Assembly (NCBI RefSeq): GCF_000340215.1
Contig: NW_006921535.1
Location: forward strand, 3,266,576 to 3,330,575
DNA length: 64,000 bases
Direction of reading: 5' to 3'
Origin: Pseudocercospora fijiensis CIRAD86
Taxonomy: Eukaryota; Ascomycota; Dothideomycetes; Mycosphaerellales; Mycosphaerellaceae
Position 1 is the first letter of the stretch; every line of letters begins with the position of its first letter. Positions 22,851-34,599 of the stretch are shown here, piece after piece. A model generated the notes under the pieces. The model made no database searches. It was not told where the DNA came from and saw only the letters and a program-made list of their open reading frames with translations. The translations under genes and the position numbers were made by a program.

Positions 22851-25311
22851 TCAGTTCCCGCCAATGTCAGCCTCAATGCCATCTCCGAAGGCAAAGTTGG
22901 CGTCAAATCCGAGGCCTTCATCGCCACCAGTATTGTTCAGGAAGGAATCGAAATCGAAGTTATCGAGTACGTCTCCCGACTCAATGTTGGCGAAGTCCAT
23001 GAAGTTGTTCTGATCACCTCCCAGATCACCGAAAGGAGCCATGCCCATGTCGGCTGAAGGTTGGCCTGCATTACCCTGCTGCTGATTCTGCTGCTGCGCG
23101 GGGTTGGGTTGGCCATTTGGCATACCCTGAACGTTCTTGTTCTGGTTGAAAGAAGCTGCATTGCTGGGGGTAACTGGAGGTGGCGGCGTTGGCGTTGGTG
23201 GTGCATTTTCCTCCTTCTTGGCGGCTGCTGGTCCCTGAAAAGATATTAGCAAAGTTTCGCAAGGGCGTTGAAGAGCCACTCGCGGGGCCGAGCCTGATGG
23301 TTCATTTTGAATGGCGATGATTGCTTACCTTCTTATTTTCCGCGGCCTTTTTGGCTCCAGGCTTAGCTTTGTTCTGTTGACTTGGTGTCGGTGGCGCTGG
23401 CGGCTGGGCCGGACTACTTGGTTGCGTTCCGCCTTGAGCAGCGTTGGCCGGTGCTGGGGGCGGAGGCATGTTCCCTTGGCGAGGTGTCATGTTCGGAGGT
23501 TGCCCAGGTGGACCTGGTTGGCCTGGCTGTTGGCCTGGCATCATCTGCCCAGGCGGTGGTTGCGGACCTCCTTGTTGCCAGTTCGCGCCATTCGGCATCA
23601 TCTGCCCTTGCTGCTGTTGCTGCTGTCGCAACATATCTAGCTGTTGAGCGGTCATTTGTCCACCGGGCATCGGATGTGAGGAAGGTGGTCGCATCATGAC
23701 TTGACCATTAGGTCCCCTCATCATCTGCGGTTGCATCGCGGGATTGGCTGGGTCTATCATGCCAGGTTGTGGCGAGCCGCGGCCTGTCATGTCACCATTA
23801 GGAGACCTGCGCTCTTAAGGTTGGGAATATCACGCTGTATGTCGTGGACATCAGGCGACATTTGGGATGCAAACTTACCTCCATTGGGACCAGGAACACC
23901 GGTTGGGTGAGCCATACTATCCTGCTCTTGCCTGGCCATGAGCAACCGCTTCTTATTCTGTTGCTCGAGCAGCATCAATTGCATTTGGTAGTCTTGCAGA
24001 GCGTGATTGCCGTTGTTGGCGCCTTGTTGACCGCCACCCATGGCTCCGTTCTGGGGCATGCCCGTACGTGCGTTGTTGGAGTAAAGTTCTCCGTTGGCGT
24101 TGAAATTGTCTTGTGTCATGGGACTCGATTGTGCGCCGCCGGGTCCCATTGCGGGATTCTGAGGCATGCCCTTGTTCGCGTTAGAACTGCTTGCTCTTTG
24201 CATTGCGCTCTGCATTTGCTGCTGCATCGCCTGCGAATAAACCTCCACAGACTTTGCTTGGACGTTAGTAGGTTGCGCGGACAGTCTCTGGAGTTGCTCT
24301 TGCGACATATTGTTGGGATCGAGGTTATGTCGAGCAAGTAACTCGCGAGTTTCTGCGGGAAGGGACATCGGATGGGGTGGGATGCTGGACGAATGACCCA
24401 CCTGGTTCTGGCCTTGCATTTGTGGTTGCTGACCACTCCGTGCTTGGTTCATTTGTTGCATATTGCCGGCGCCGTCGAGACGTTGTCGCTTGGGCGAGGG
24501 TGCGTCACCACCAGTGTTCGGAGAAGCAGATCGTGGGTCGCTCATGTTCATTTGTGAGCCCTGGCGTTCCATCTGGTTGGCGCCTTGCATCTGACCTCCT
24601 TGGCGTTGCTGCTGCATCTTCATCTGCTGCGCTGCCATGGCCTGCTGGGTCCTGTTTTGGTTGATCAATAAGACTTTCATGGTCGAAGACGGCGGCAAAG
24701 CAATGTAAGCGCACTCACATTCCATTCTTCATGGCCGCCTGCCGCAGATCGCCTCCCATGCCGTTATTCATCATGTTGTATCCTGGTCGCATGCTGTTGG
24801 GGTCGACACCGGTCACGAGACCAGCTCGCTGTTTCATCTGTTGCCGTTGCTGTCCGACATAGCTGAGAGTGGTAGGCTTGCCCTTCTGGCGATTACCCGA
24901 ATGAAGTTCCCAGAACATGCACCACCAGTCTTGGAGGAACGGGCTGTCCTCGCTTGAGAGGGACTGTGGCGCGGGAAGGTCGCTTGGGCGTTGTCGGATG
25001 CCATGATGTTCTTTGCTGTCCACGTCCATGCCCGCGTCGACTCCGTTGGCCTGGTTCTGGCGCTGGTTGGGTGATTGCTTGATGGTGGCATCCGCATACT
25101 CGATCTGCATCTCCTTGTGGAAGGCGCGCGCCACGTCGTACTTCTCGTTGCAGAGCAGGTAGTCGTAGATGGCGGTATTGAGCTTCTTGTTTATGGCGTC
25201 CGGGTTGTAGACGCCCGCGCTGTTCGGCGTGCCGGCGTTGGCGACAGGAGGCCCGCCGACGGGTCCTCCCATGCCGCCCATCTGCATCGGATGCTGATGC
25301 TGCTGGCTCAT
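22851..25311 (-). CDS. somA: LisH-domain transcriptional regulator, SomA/Som1 (Flo8-like)
   Basis: Regulator downstream of cAMP-PKA, controlling adhesion, development and virulence in other filamentous ascomycetes. Proposed exons: 25311-24719, 24651-23879, 23783-23329 and 23234-22851, giving 734 aa. A LisH helix pair lies near residues 37-68 (INKKLNTAIYDYLL, then YDVARAFHKEM), followed by the hallmark FLQDWWCMFWELHSG (about 125-140). The middle is rich in Gln, Met, Asn, Gly and Pro, as expected for this family, with a nuclear-type PKRQR. The C-terminus carries the acidic VLDNFDFDSFLNN, likely an activation or partner motif. Introns 1 and 3 are clear. The acceptor of intron 2 is not: GACAG at 23784 is used here, but TTAAG at 23814 is also in frame and adds 10 residues; the CAG near 23806 would hit a stop. 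Start ATG at 25311 opens a Gln/His/Met leader. Confidence 0.9.
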
Positions 25312-27028
25312 GCTGCAGCTGGAAGGGAATGCGCCGTGTATGGATGTGAATGTAGGTGGTATATGAAGATGGGGTGGATGGTTCAGGTCGCGGTCGCGAT
25401 AGTGGGGCGGGCGGTGGTTGGAGAGCGTGACCGTCGCAGACCTCCGCTACCAAGCTACCAAGCCGCAGCGGCGTGTGTCGCGCGCCGACGTCGAGCTGGC
25501 CCAGAGGACTCGGTGAGACTCGACGGCCTATTGGTGTTGGGCTGTGTGCGGGCTGCCGCGAAGGCCGGATGCGTGAAGGAGATGTGGTAGTCAGGTACGT
25601 GAAGTGAGTTCACGTCCTGATGAGGCTGGGTCGTGGTTCGGTCGGGGTTTGGGCGAGGGCGAGGGCGCTCTGTCGACGTGCGAAAGGCGCGCACCCTCGT
25701 TGTCGTTCTGGCCGACTCAATGCGCACCTGCGCTGGTGTCGTCGACGTCGGCGGTGGTGGTCGGCGGGCTGGAGAAATAATGTGCGTTGCCGGGCGTGTT
25801 GGTGGCAGCCATGCAGCTCGCGACGAAGATCACAGGGTGCGGGTGCTGGGCGAAGGAGCAGCACGCCGGAGAGCTGGTGTGTGGTCTGTGTCTGTGTCGG
25901 CCAGGCCACTCGCGCTGCAAAGTGGTGGGATCCTCGCCTTGCCGCGCGCGCGTCTGTCGCCAATGCAAATACACGCGATACACTGCACTGCACGGCACGG
26001 CACGATTCAGGCCGCCGTTACGAATCTGCACGTTGGTAGAAATCAGATGCAAGAACGCAGAGAAGGGCGAGGGCGAGTGCGAGTTGGGTGCTCTTCGCAA
26101 AATGCGACGAGCACAGAGGAGGCGGCGGCGGCGGCGGCCCAATCATGCTGCTCTCCCTACACCAGGCAAGCTTCCAGAAGCTGTGAAATTCTGAACACAC
26201 CCACACCTCACGTCCTCATCAGCCTGAACAACACGCATGTGCAATACCGTACATTCACAAATGTCTGTTGCCTCTTCTACTTGGTCGTGCTCTCGAAGCT
26301 CCCTCACTGCCTTCTTTCAACCTTCTCCACCAATTTAGGACATGTGTTGGCTCTTTCTTGGCGACCTGGTATCAGCACATCGCTCGATTGTGCTCTCGGA
26401 GAGTTACTTGATAGGCTCGTGCTTCCCGACTGCCGACCATCTCCTGCCGAATGACAGGGGGAAACCCGATCGGACAATTCGCTTCAACACTGATGAGAAA
26501 CAATTAGAGGCATCTACATGCTCTGGTGTACATGAGAAGTAGCTTCAAGAGCTTCGCCAGCCAAAGTCAAGTACAGATGAAGGGAGGCGAAATCGAGATG
26601 AGATCAGATGCCATGATTTCTGTCAACACGTGAGTTCGGGAAGTGGGTGCATGTGAAGCAGAGAGAAGGTCTCACAGAGCAAAATGCTCCGAGCGGTGAG
26701 CTTGACAGCGCACCCAGCGGAGTGTGGTGTTCTCGACTCTTGCTATTTGAGTAGATGCGCATCCAAGCGTGGCTCTGTCAATTCTGAAGGCCCGTGGGCG
26801 CTGACTGCATGCTATACCACCCGGCACATGTGTCTGTATGCCACATGCCCATATTTGCGAATGTCGCGATTATTCCTTGCCCTAGCACGACGCAGTAAGG
26901 ACGGCGCTCTGTATACGGATCTTTGGGCTTTCAAGGTCCGAGGAGCATGGCCGCGAATAATGCTCGAGACTGCATCTTACAGGATGCAGAACTGCTCGAG
27001 ATAGGAGGACAAGTGCTTCTGCGCATGC
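25312..27028. other. SomA promoter/leader and BET3 3' flank
   Basis: The first 850 bp are GC-rich with long overlapping open frames on both strands that share no family; I read them as leader and promoter of somA, which has a long 5' leader in relatives. A (GGC)n run lies at 26120-26139. The remaining part up to the BET3 stop shows nothing recognisable. Confidence 0.5.
26120..26139. repeat. (GGC)n trinucleotide run
   Basis: Six GGC units in the putative upstream region of somA. Confidence 0.8.
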
Positions 27029-27786
27029 TCACTCATCATCTGGTGGCATTTCATCTTCAATATAACGTATCAGTGATACGCGCATTTCAGTCGTGTCGTT
27101 GCCGCGCAACACATCACTTATAAAGTGTGCTTCGACCTGCATCTGGACCTGACGAGGCTGTTAGCACGGCACCGTTGGGAAACTGACCAGCAGCCAACCC
27201 ACCATTTCAAGGGCGCCTCGAATGACCCCACATAGTATATTGCTATACCATAATTCGTCCTGTGCTCTCCCATCATCGGGAAGCTCCACAAAGTCCGCCA
27301 AAGGGTTCTCCTCAAATACCAGATTGAAAGCTTTATTGTCCTGACTCCAATTCGTGACCGTCGGTGTAATGTTCATGAAGATCTTAAATCCGACCTTCGA
27401 TATGATCTCTGCTGTTTCTCTGAAGTTGGAGCAGGAACCTGTGTTCGACTTGGCCAGGAAATCTTCTACCAAACGCAAGCCCATGTTGTAGCCCATTCGA
27501 TCGAGCTCGTGGTTGACGGCAGCGTAATCGGTCTTTTGGGCAGTATTGGCGACAGTCAGATCGCGGCATAGCTGGGCGACAATCGTTCCGTAGGTCAGGG
27601 TCACTACTTCGGCGTTGATCTTTTCGACTCGAGTCCTGAGTGCGCGTCAGCTATGCTATACTGAGTGGCGGAGAGGTGCTCGCGACTTACTTCCACACTC
27701 TGCATCATGTTAGCCGTTGTATTTGGTAGTGAAGTTCATCCTCGCAACGCTCACTCTTCGCCCAGGCGGGCTGCCTTTGATGTCAT
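27029..27786 (-). CDS. BET3: TRAPP complex core subunit Bet3 (TRAPPC3)
   Basis: Core palmitoyl-binding subunit of the TRAPP tethering and Ypt1/Rab1 GEF complexes in ER-Golgi traffic. Four coding exons: 27786-27755 (32 nt), 27699-27691 (only 9 nt), 27635-27203 and 27148-27029, total 197 aa, the usual Bet3 length. Splicing gives [25 protein letters not shown], which matches the conserved Bet3 N-terminus; without the microexon the frame is kept but E, V, W are lost. Downstream are [55 protein letters not shown] and the acidic end DEMPPDDE. All three introns (55, 55, 54 bp) have GT...AG ends and good branch points (GCTAAC, GCTGAC, GCTAAC). It is divergent from the WD40 gene, with 295 bp between start codons. 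Confidence 0.95.
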
Positions 27787-28081
27787 GCTTGCGACTTCAC
27801 GAGCGCGTCTTGCTTACAGCCACGACAGCAGGCGACTTCACCGCATCCTTCAGTGTCCGGTCTGTACTGGTGTATGCGATCCAACGGCGACTGTGTTCGA
27901 GTGGTCTGAAGTCCAAATAAGGTAGATGTGTAGTTTCATAGTCTTGTGTGGAGAGTTGACCCTGCCCCACAAGACCCAGCACTTCGATTTTTTGCATGTG
28001 AGCAACATTGACAAAGACTTTGGCATTCGAACGTCCTGCTCATTCGATAGCGCAATCTGCAGAACAGCCCACGCAGACATC

Positions 28082-29228
28082 ATGTCTGGCGAGAAAAGAG
28101 CAGCGGATCAGTCCTTCGGCAGTACGCAGCTGGTGAAGAGACAGAGATCCAATGGCAACATTAACGGAGGTGCGCTCATACAGGCAAATGGCGCAGGCAC
28201 GGTGGTGAGTCTATCCTGTGCTAGTCTCTGCATTCCACATACCGAGGGCTGAACCAGAAGGTCAAGGATAGCGACTGATCTGGATGTATGAGTAGGGATT
28301 CAGCGCGCAAGGCTTGCAAGCGCCTGTCATGGAGCTGAGCGGCCATTCTGGCGAGGTCTTCTGCGCACGCTTCGACCGGTCGGGACAGTATATCGCATCT
28401 GGCAGCATGGACCGTAACGTCCTCCTTTGGCGTACCTCAGGCGAATGCGACAACTATGGGGTTCTGTCAGGCCACAAGTCTGCGATACTGGATCTGCACT
28501 GGTCAAGAGACAGTCAAGTGGTCTACACGGCCTCAGCAGACAAGACTGTGGCCTCTTTCAACATCGAGACTGGCGAGCGGATACGAAGGCACGTTGGACA
28601 CGACGAAGTGATCAACTGCTTAGATGTGTCAAAAAGAGGCGAGGAATTCTTGGTGTCAGGAAGCGACGATGGAAGCATATCAATCTGGGACCCTCGACGT
28701 AAAGAGGCGTTGGACTACATTCAGACAGACTTTCCCATCACCGCTATTTCTCTGGGCGAGGCCGGCAACGAGCTCTTCAGTGGTGGCATCGACAACGAGA
28801 TCAAGGTCTGGGATTTGAGAATGAAGAAGGTCCAGTATACGCTCAACGGTCACACGGACACGATCACCAGCCTAGAGATCTCGCCAGACACGCAATCGCT
28901 CCTGTCTAACTCGCATGACTCCACGGTGCGTACATGGGATGTCAGGCCTTTCGCGCCTACGGATCGAGCGATCAAGACCTTGGATGGAGCACAAGTTGGC
29001 CTAGAAAAGAACCTCATTCGATCTTGCTGGGATAGTGAAGGCAAGCGTGTTGCTGCTGGAGGTGGTGACGGAACTGTTACGATATGGAACAGCAAAGATG
29101 GTCGGATGCTGCACAAGTTGCCTGGACACAAGGGCACTGTCAACGACGTCCGGATTTCCCCTGATGGCTCCATGATCCTGTCTGCCAGCACAGATCGTAC
29201 TATGCTTCTTGGGGAGCTTCCACGATAA
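28082..29228 (+). CDS. cwf17: U5 snRNP 40-kDa WD40 protein (SNRNP40 / Cwf17-Spf38)
   Basis: Seven-blade WD40 propeller of the U5 snRNP and spliceosome, acting in the nucleus. Two exons: 28082-28204 and 28296-29228 with a 91-bp intron (GTGAGT...TAG), giving 351 aa (human SNRNP40 is 357). The N-terminus is short and basic (LVKRQRSNG). The repeats follow from ELSGHSGEVFCARF, through LSGHKSAILDLHW, VGHDEVINCLDV and LNGHTDTITSLEI to LPGHKGTVNDVRI, each with the usual GH...W(D) spacing. The frame is unbroken to TAA at 29228. Orthology to Cwf17/Spf38 rests on overall blade text and length; another nuclear WD40 protein is the alternative. It shares a short divergent promoter with BET3. Confidence 0.9.
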
Positions 29229-30479
29229 AAGTGTGCCGCCTTGTATTCGAAACTCTTCACCTTCTGAAACGCCAAGGTACCGATGCTTGTTTGTCCTGTG
29301 AGTCACCTCGAAGCCCGAAGAGACCACGTCCCGACTCCATGCAGTTCAAGTACCCCAAGCACACTTCGGCGAGGATGATTAGTCGAAAAGAATCAGGCCG
29401 GACTATGGATTGCGCTACCCCTATGATGGCTCCTGCATCTGCATCTGCGTCCGCTCAACTCATCATAGTATGCATTGAGCATAGCAATTTGCAGCACAAG
29501 GCATCGAAGGTCAGCACGTGTGAAGAAGGCTCTCTATGCGTTCAGGAGAAATTCCAAAGAAGGTCACAAGCGCAGCATGTGAGCGATCACCATTTCGCCA
29601 CAACACCCTCATACAAATGCAGCTCGACGGTGAAGCAGGGACGAACCTAGCTATATCTCACCTGTCGTTCTCCAAAAGTGCCGTGCTTCACCATGTCTGG
29701 ATGCCGAAAGCTGCGCCACTTGCATGGTGGAAGTAACCTCATCTGAGACAAGCACCTCAAAACAACTAGTTTAACCAGAATGTCATTGGACGTTTCAGCC
29801 CAAAGAACACCATCTTGAACTGCATGCTGCAGTACAAACTACAACCTGCTCTGAAAGCTTGATTGGCCACCGTTCCCTGCCCTCCATCCCGCCCGCTTCG
29901 CGCGTTTCGGCGCGCTTCACACCCTCTTCAACAACCACAACGCAACCCAGAAACCCAAAAATCTGAAACATGTTCTATCAAAACATTCAAACGCCTGGTT
30001 CTTACGATGTGAGAATCAGGCTTGGGCCTTCTACTGCTATGTTTGACAAGGAAGATGAACTGGCGCCTCCCCTCGCTGAAAAGCCGCAACCTAGGCGTAC
30101 CTTGCGAAACGCTGGAGACTCGGTGTAACGTGCTCGTCTGCTGATATAAGATCTTCGAGGAAGTGATTGGATCGCATGGAGTAAGGTGTGCCCGCATGGC
30201 CGCAAAGCTGGCCGCTTCATTGTACTTGGGTGGCGATTAGATGTACGAGAGATCACGTATGCACGTATGCACGGGCTGTAAGTAGAGGCTTCGGGTCTTT
30301 GGGGAATGTTTATTATTTTATTCTTGAGATGAGGGTTTGGTGCCTTGCAGAATAGGAGAGCTGGTTTTCTCCTTCACATCTTCGCTTCATCTGTTGTTGT
30401 TCTGTACAGTTGAGAATATACTGGTTTCTGCTTGTGACTACCTACCACTGTTGGGCTTCGTATTTGGAGAACCGGAAAG
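29229..30479. other. Intergenic region
   Basis: 1.25 kb with short open frames on both strands only, none resembling a known family. Composition is ordinary. It should contain the 3' end of the WD40 gene and the promoter of the two-TM gene. Confidence 0.5.
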
Positions 30480-31908
30480 ATGCAACACTTTGGTACAACG
30501 ATGGCGACTTCTCCTCTGCCTGATTCTACAGCTTTAGAAGCTGGCATCATCGAAGATGAAAGACCATCGCGTCTGTCACGCGTTCAGGATAATGTCAGGA
30601 ACCTTCTCCGAACATCTGTGTTTGGATCTGTTGTCAGCTCTCCAACATCACCTTCTCGTCCTCGACAACCACAGTCACCGGCGCATCTCCAAACACATCC
30701 AATGCAGAACCCTCTCCGATCACACCCGCCTTCGCCTATCGTCAATCAACGCGCCAGGCCAGAAGTGCTCCCGAGCCCAACAGAGTCCACCAGCTCCTCA
30801 GAACGCCAGAGCTCAGAGCAAGCACGACGGCCACCTGGCAGCTACTATCAGAACATCCAACGTATGGCACATCAGTCAGCCGTGTTCAACTCTCGAGCAG
30901 TGGCGGCACTCAATCATCCCGACCTGAGCGACCCATCTCTGACAGATCTTTCCCAGCAGAAGACCAAGCGACGGCAACATCGTGGGTGGGCGAGGAGTCG
31001 AACAGGGTCTGGCTCGCGAAGTGTGCATGGCAAGCGAACGGTGATGGTGAAGCGAGCTGCGGGATCCCAGGGCTTGCTATTGACTTTGGCATCGGTGTTG
31101 TTGGCAGCGCTGGTAGCGACTTGTGAGTGATGGAGTCATGGAATGCTGGACCGGAGCTGACTTAGTTGTAGATGTCTCGCTTGCGACGAGTGTACAGGGC
31201 GTGACAACCACCTTTCACGTCCTCTTCATTCTTGGCATCTTGCTGGCGACGATCGTATTCTCCCACGCACTGATTCGCTTCTTCCTGACGAGCAGACGCC
31301 GTTCTCGGAATTTGCCAACTTTCGTTAGAGTTACTCGACATGGCCATCACAGACAACGTCACCACGGTCCACGTCATCAGCACAGTCGACAGATGCCAAC
31401 TCTCGCAGGCGAGACAGAGGCCTTCGTGCCGTCAGCACCGATCCAGGTCCTTGTTCCAGGAGAAGAGATCCAAACAACAAACAATAATAATAATTCAGCC
31501 TCTGCCCCGCAAATACCCCATGACTGGGAGAAGCCGGTCCAAACAGTAAAGAATCCTCCTCCGGCATATGGTCGCTGGCGAGATAGTGTTCGAGCCAATC
31601 CAGATCTGCTTCACTGGCAAATGATTCCTTCTCCCGTCATGCCCGGCACACCCGCACAGCCTTCACCAACGTACGAGGAAGCAATGTCAGAAGCCATGGC
31701 AGCGGCACAGAGCCATGCAGGGAGTCATCCTCCATCATACATGACGAGAGATAGCCCAGCAAGGAGGAGAGAAATGCTGGAGGCGCGAGCTGGTCTCGCG
31801 CGATCGCAGGCGGTTGAGCCAGAGACGGAGCCAGAGATGTTCGAGATTGGCCCTCTGAACAGCGCTGCGTCAAGCGGCACTGGTCGTAGTGTCGGGCTGG
31901 CCATGTGA
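30480..31908 (+). CDS. Predicted two-TM membrane protein of unknown function
   Basis: Two exons, 30480-31122 and 31172-31908, joined over a 49-bp intron (GTGAGT...TAG), for 459 aa. I do not recognise a named family. The first 200 residues are Ser/Pro/Arg-rich and probably disordered, ending in a basic patch (HGKRTVMVKR). Two hydrophobic helices follow: LLLTLASVLLAALVATY, which the intron interrupts, and FHVLFILGILLATIVFSHAL. After a basic stretch (RRRSRN), the tail holds PPPAYGRWRDSVRANPDLLHW, which looks like a conserved fungal signature, and a PxYEEAM motif resembling PY-type ligand sites. The topology suggests both termini on the same side. A second ATG at 30501 (CGATGGCG) is an alternative start. 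It runs tail to tail with CMC1, with 83 bp between stops. Confidence 0.82.
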
Positions 31909-31991
31909 GGTCGAGCATAGAAATGCATAATTAGATTTCGAAGGGCGGGCCATGCATGATCATCATCGATCTCGTCGCCGTGCGCAGTAAT

Positions 31992-32493
31992 TCATTTCTT
32001 CTGCTCGATATGTCGGCCCTTCGTGTCTCGTCCTTCAGTGCTGGGCACTCTTGCATCTTTATCCCACCACTGCCTCCAAAACTTCTCATCCTCCTTCCTC
32101 TTCGCCTCCTTCGCCTCCCTCTCCTCTTTTCTCTTGTCGATCGTGGCAAACCATTCTTCTCGCGCAGCATCCTGTTCGGCTTGCGTGGCGTACTGCATCA
32201 TGCAGTTGTTCATGAGTTTCTGCTGTTTTCGACACATGAAGGTGGCGGTGAAAGGTTGTGATTGGCAGCATGATGCGAAGTCTGCGTAAGTGAAAGGTGA
32301 GATGGCGAAGTTGATTTTTAGCACCATCGGATGGATGCATACCTCTGACTTCATCGGCGCACTTGGTGCGCACTCTTTTGTAGTAGAGCTCTCTTACTTG
32401 AGCTTCCTGCGAGGCGGAGAGCGGCAGAGGTGATCTAGAAGGATTGGGGACGATAGGCTGAGCAGTCTGCGAGGGTGCCATCACTGTTGCCAT
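31992..32493 (-). CDS. CMC1: Twin CX9C mitochondrial COX assembly protein (Cmc1 family)
   Basis: Small intermembrane-space protein, imported by the Mia40 disulphide relay, that supports cytochrome c oxidase assembly. Two exons: 32493-32343 and 32281-31992 over a 61-bp intron (GTATGC...CAG), 146 aa. Splicing creates the first CX9C (CADEVRDFASC); the second is CRKQQKLMNNC. Between them lies FTATF, and the text before the first motif (LSASQEAQVRELYYKR) matches the usual fungal Cmc1 N-terminus. The tail is a long charged helix rich in Lys, Glu and Arg with WWDKD. The start ATG at 32493 lies in CAACAGTGATGG-type context; a second in-frame ATG lies 12 nt later. It is encoded on the same strand as xylitol dehydrogenase, 282 bp downstream of that gene's stop. 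Confidence 0.93.
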
Positions 32494-32775
32494 ACCACGA
32501 AGTAAACGAATGTGTGGGTAAGCCGTTGATGAAGGTGATGAATGAATAATGCAGCAAGTCGTGAACTTCGAGAATCGAGATTCACGCTGCAGTCAATGCT
32601 TCGCGCCTTGCCGAAAGCTTGAGCTTACACCTGCACTTGCACTTGTTGCGCCATGTTTGACCATCATCAGACATCAGAAAGCACTGCTTCAGCTTCAGGA
32701 AAAGGCCACGGAACTCGAGGACGTTGCTGCTATCGACATGTATTTGGCAATTGACAGCTAGCTGGGCCTTTAGCT

Positions 32776-33979
32776 CTAATCCTCCACACCTTCTATCAAG
32801 ATCTTAATTCCTCTGGCTGCCTTGGTCTCTCCAAATGCCTGCTCTGCTTCGTTGAACTTGAATCGACCAGTGATCAGCTTCTTCACATCTATCCGTCCCG
32901 TGCTAATGAACTCGAGAGCAAGAGCATAGTCGCCGCTCGAGTATCGGAAGCTGCCTTTCACGTTCAGCTCTTTCGAGCACATAGCTCCGATGGGAAACTG
33001 AATGTCCGCCTTGCCCATTCCACTGCACTCGTGTTAGCAAGCAGATCAGAGAGCGCCTTCGTCTGACAACTCACCCCTGGACATAGGTACCGCCAACTCT
33101 CAGCACATGTATGGAAGTGTTGATAGCCGGTTCGGCACCAGAAGCGTCAATCACGATATCTGCACCCGCTCCAAGATCGCAGTCCCTATTGATCCTTGCT
33201 GCACCATCCTGAGCCGACTCTCTCTGGGACACGACGCCGTGAGTAGCCGCATAGCCCTTGGCGAACTCCAACCGCTCTGCATTGATGTCCACAGCAACAA
33301 TCTTGCTTGCTCCAAATGCTCTTGCGACTGCCATACACAGCAGCCCAATCGGACCAGCGCCAAAGACCACAATGCTGACGCCTGGAGACACTTGGGCTTG
33401 CCGACAGATATGCACACCCACGCTCAAAGGTTCCAGCAACGCGCCTTCTTCCAACGAAATTTGCTCTGGCAGCTTGTAGCAGAAATCCTCTGGCAGAGAG
33501 TAATACTTCGCCAGCGTTCCATCGAATGGAGGCGTCGCCGCAAACGCCATTTCTGGACAGAGATTGTACCTCCCGCTCTTGCAGTTCACGCATCTCCTGC
33601 ACGGGATGCCAGGCTCCATGGCGACTCGATCTCCCTTTTTGAGCGTCTTGACGCCATCTCCTATCTCAGTCACGATGCCAGAGGACTCATGTCCCAGCAC
33701 CATAGGCGACTTGACAATGAAATGGCCAATTGCTCCATGAACCCAATAGTGGACATCCGAACCGCAAATTCCAGTGTACTTGACATTGACAATTACGTCG
33801 TATGGGCTCTTCAGCTTCGGGACCGGTCTGTCTTCGTACTTGACACTTCCGGCTTTTTCAAGCACGAAAGATAAGTTCTACATCGCAAACAGCGTTAGCG
33901 AATTCCAATGCAATCGACCTTGATGGTTCACGGAGCTGGCCGGCGGCGCGCAGAGCATGCAGCTCACCTCTTGTCCCAT
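32776..33979 (-). CDS. XYL2: Xylitol dehydrogenase (NAD-dependent, zinc MDR family)
   Basis: Oxidises xylitol to D-xylulose with NAD+ in the cytosolic pentose catabolic pathway. Three coding exons: 33979-33968 (only 12 nt, MGQE), 33877-33075 and 33022-32776; introns are 90 bp and 52 bp. The product is 353 aa, typical length. It has catalytic zinc ligands in GICGSD (Cys 42) and GHESSG (His 67, Glu 68), the structural zinc set C-x2-C-x2-C-x7-C (CRRCVNCKSGRYNLC), the Rossmann motif GAGPIG and the acidic residue in AVDINAERL that favours NAD over NADP. The N-terminus NLSFVLEKAG and the text FEDRPVP-like YEDRPVPKLKSP are characteristic. L-arabinitol or sorbitol dehydrogenase is the close alternative. 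Confidence 0.9.
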
Positions 33980-34599
33980 TTCGGTCGGCGACTTCGTCTC
34001 CGAAAGTAAAGAACAGTGTAGTTGTCCCGATGGAAGCAGTGGAATCTCAATATACCTACTATTTTTGTTGATACCAACAGCCGCAGAATTTGGGAAGCCT
34101 ACATCGTGTTGAGTTCCATCCGAAGCCGACATGTGGACGTGACGGTCTGACGAACCGCCGCAAAAATGCCAGCGGAAGAATCGACGGCTAAATGCCCACA
34201 GCCACTGCAGTGAGTCACTGTGCGTGGAGTGGCTCGGCTCGTGGAGTTTGGTGAGGATTGCCCGGGTCACGTGTTGATATCTCGTCCTCGTCCTCTTGGC
34301 AAACCTCGAACTTACGGAAGCTCGTCGGAGAACTGCTTGCTTCTTCAACATCTGATGGAAATGTCTACCCACGCACGCACATACACTCTCCCTTGCCAAG
34401 TGCATCTAGCCTTGTCGATATGCAAGCCTAAGCGTGTCTGCCGTGCTTCAAGAACACTGCAGAGATCTCCTGATGACTTATACTGTAGGTCTCTTCAATT
34501 GGCCCTCCCGGGTTCAAAGATAAGGACTTCCGCTGCTTTCTCGGAATCTCCATTCCCCAACCTACATCCACGTGGAAGTCCTGATAAGTCGACCATTTC

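Noticed and set aside
25463..26454. Long overlapping open frames (up to 273 codons) upstream of somA
   Set aside because: GC-rich DNA with few stops; frames on both strands overlap, are Arg/Ala-rich and match nothing.
29231..29650. 139-codon frame after the WD40 gene
   Set aside because: Begins right after that gene's stop, has no recognisable content and is probably 3' UTR.
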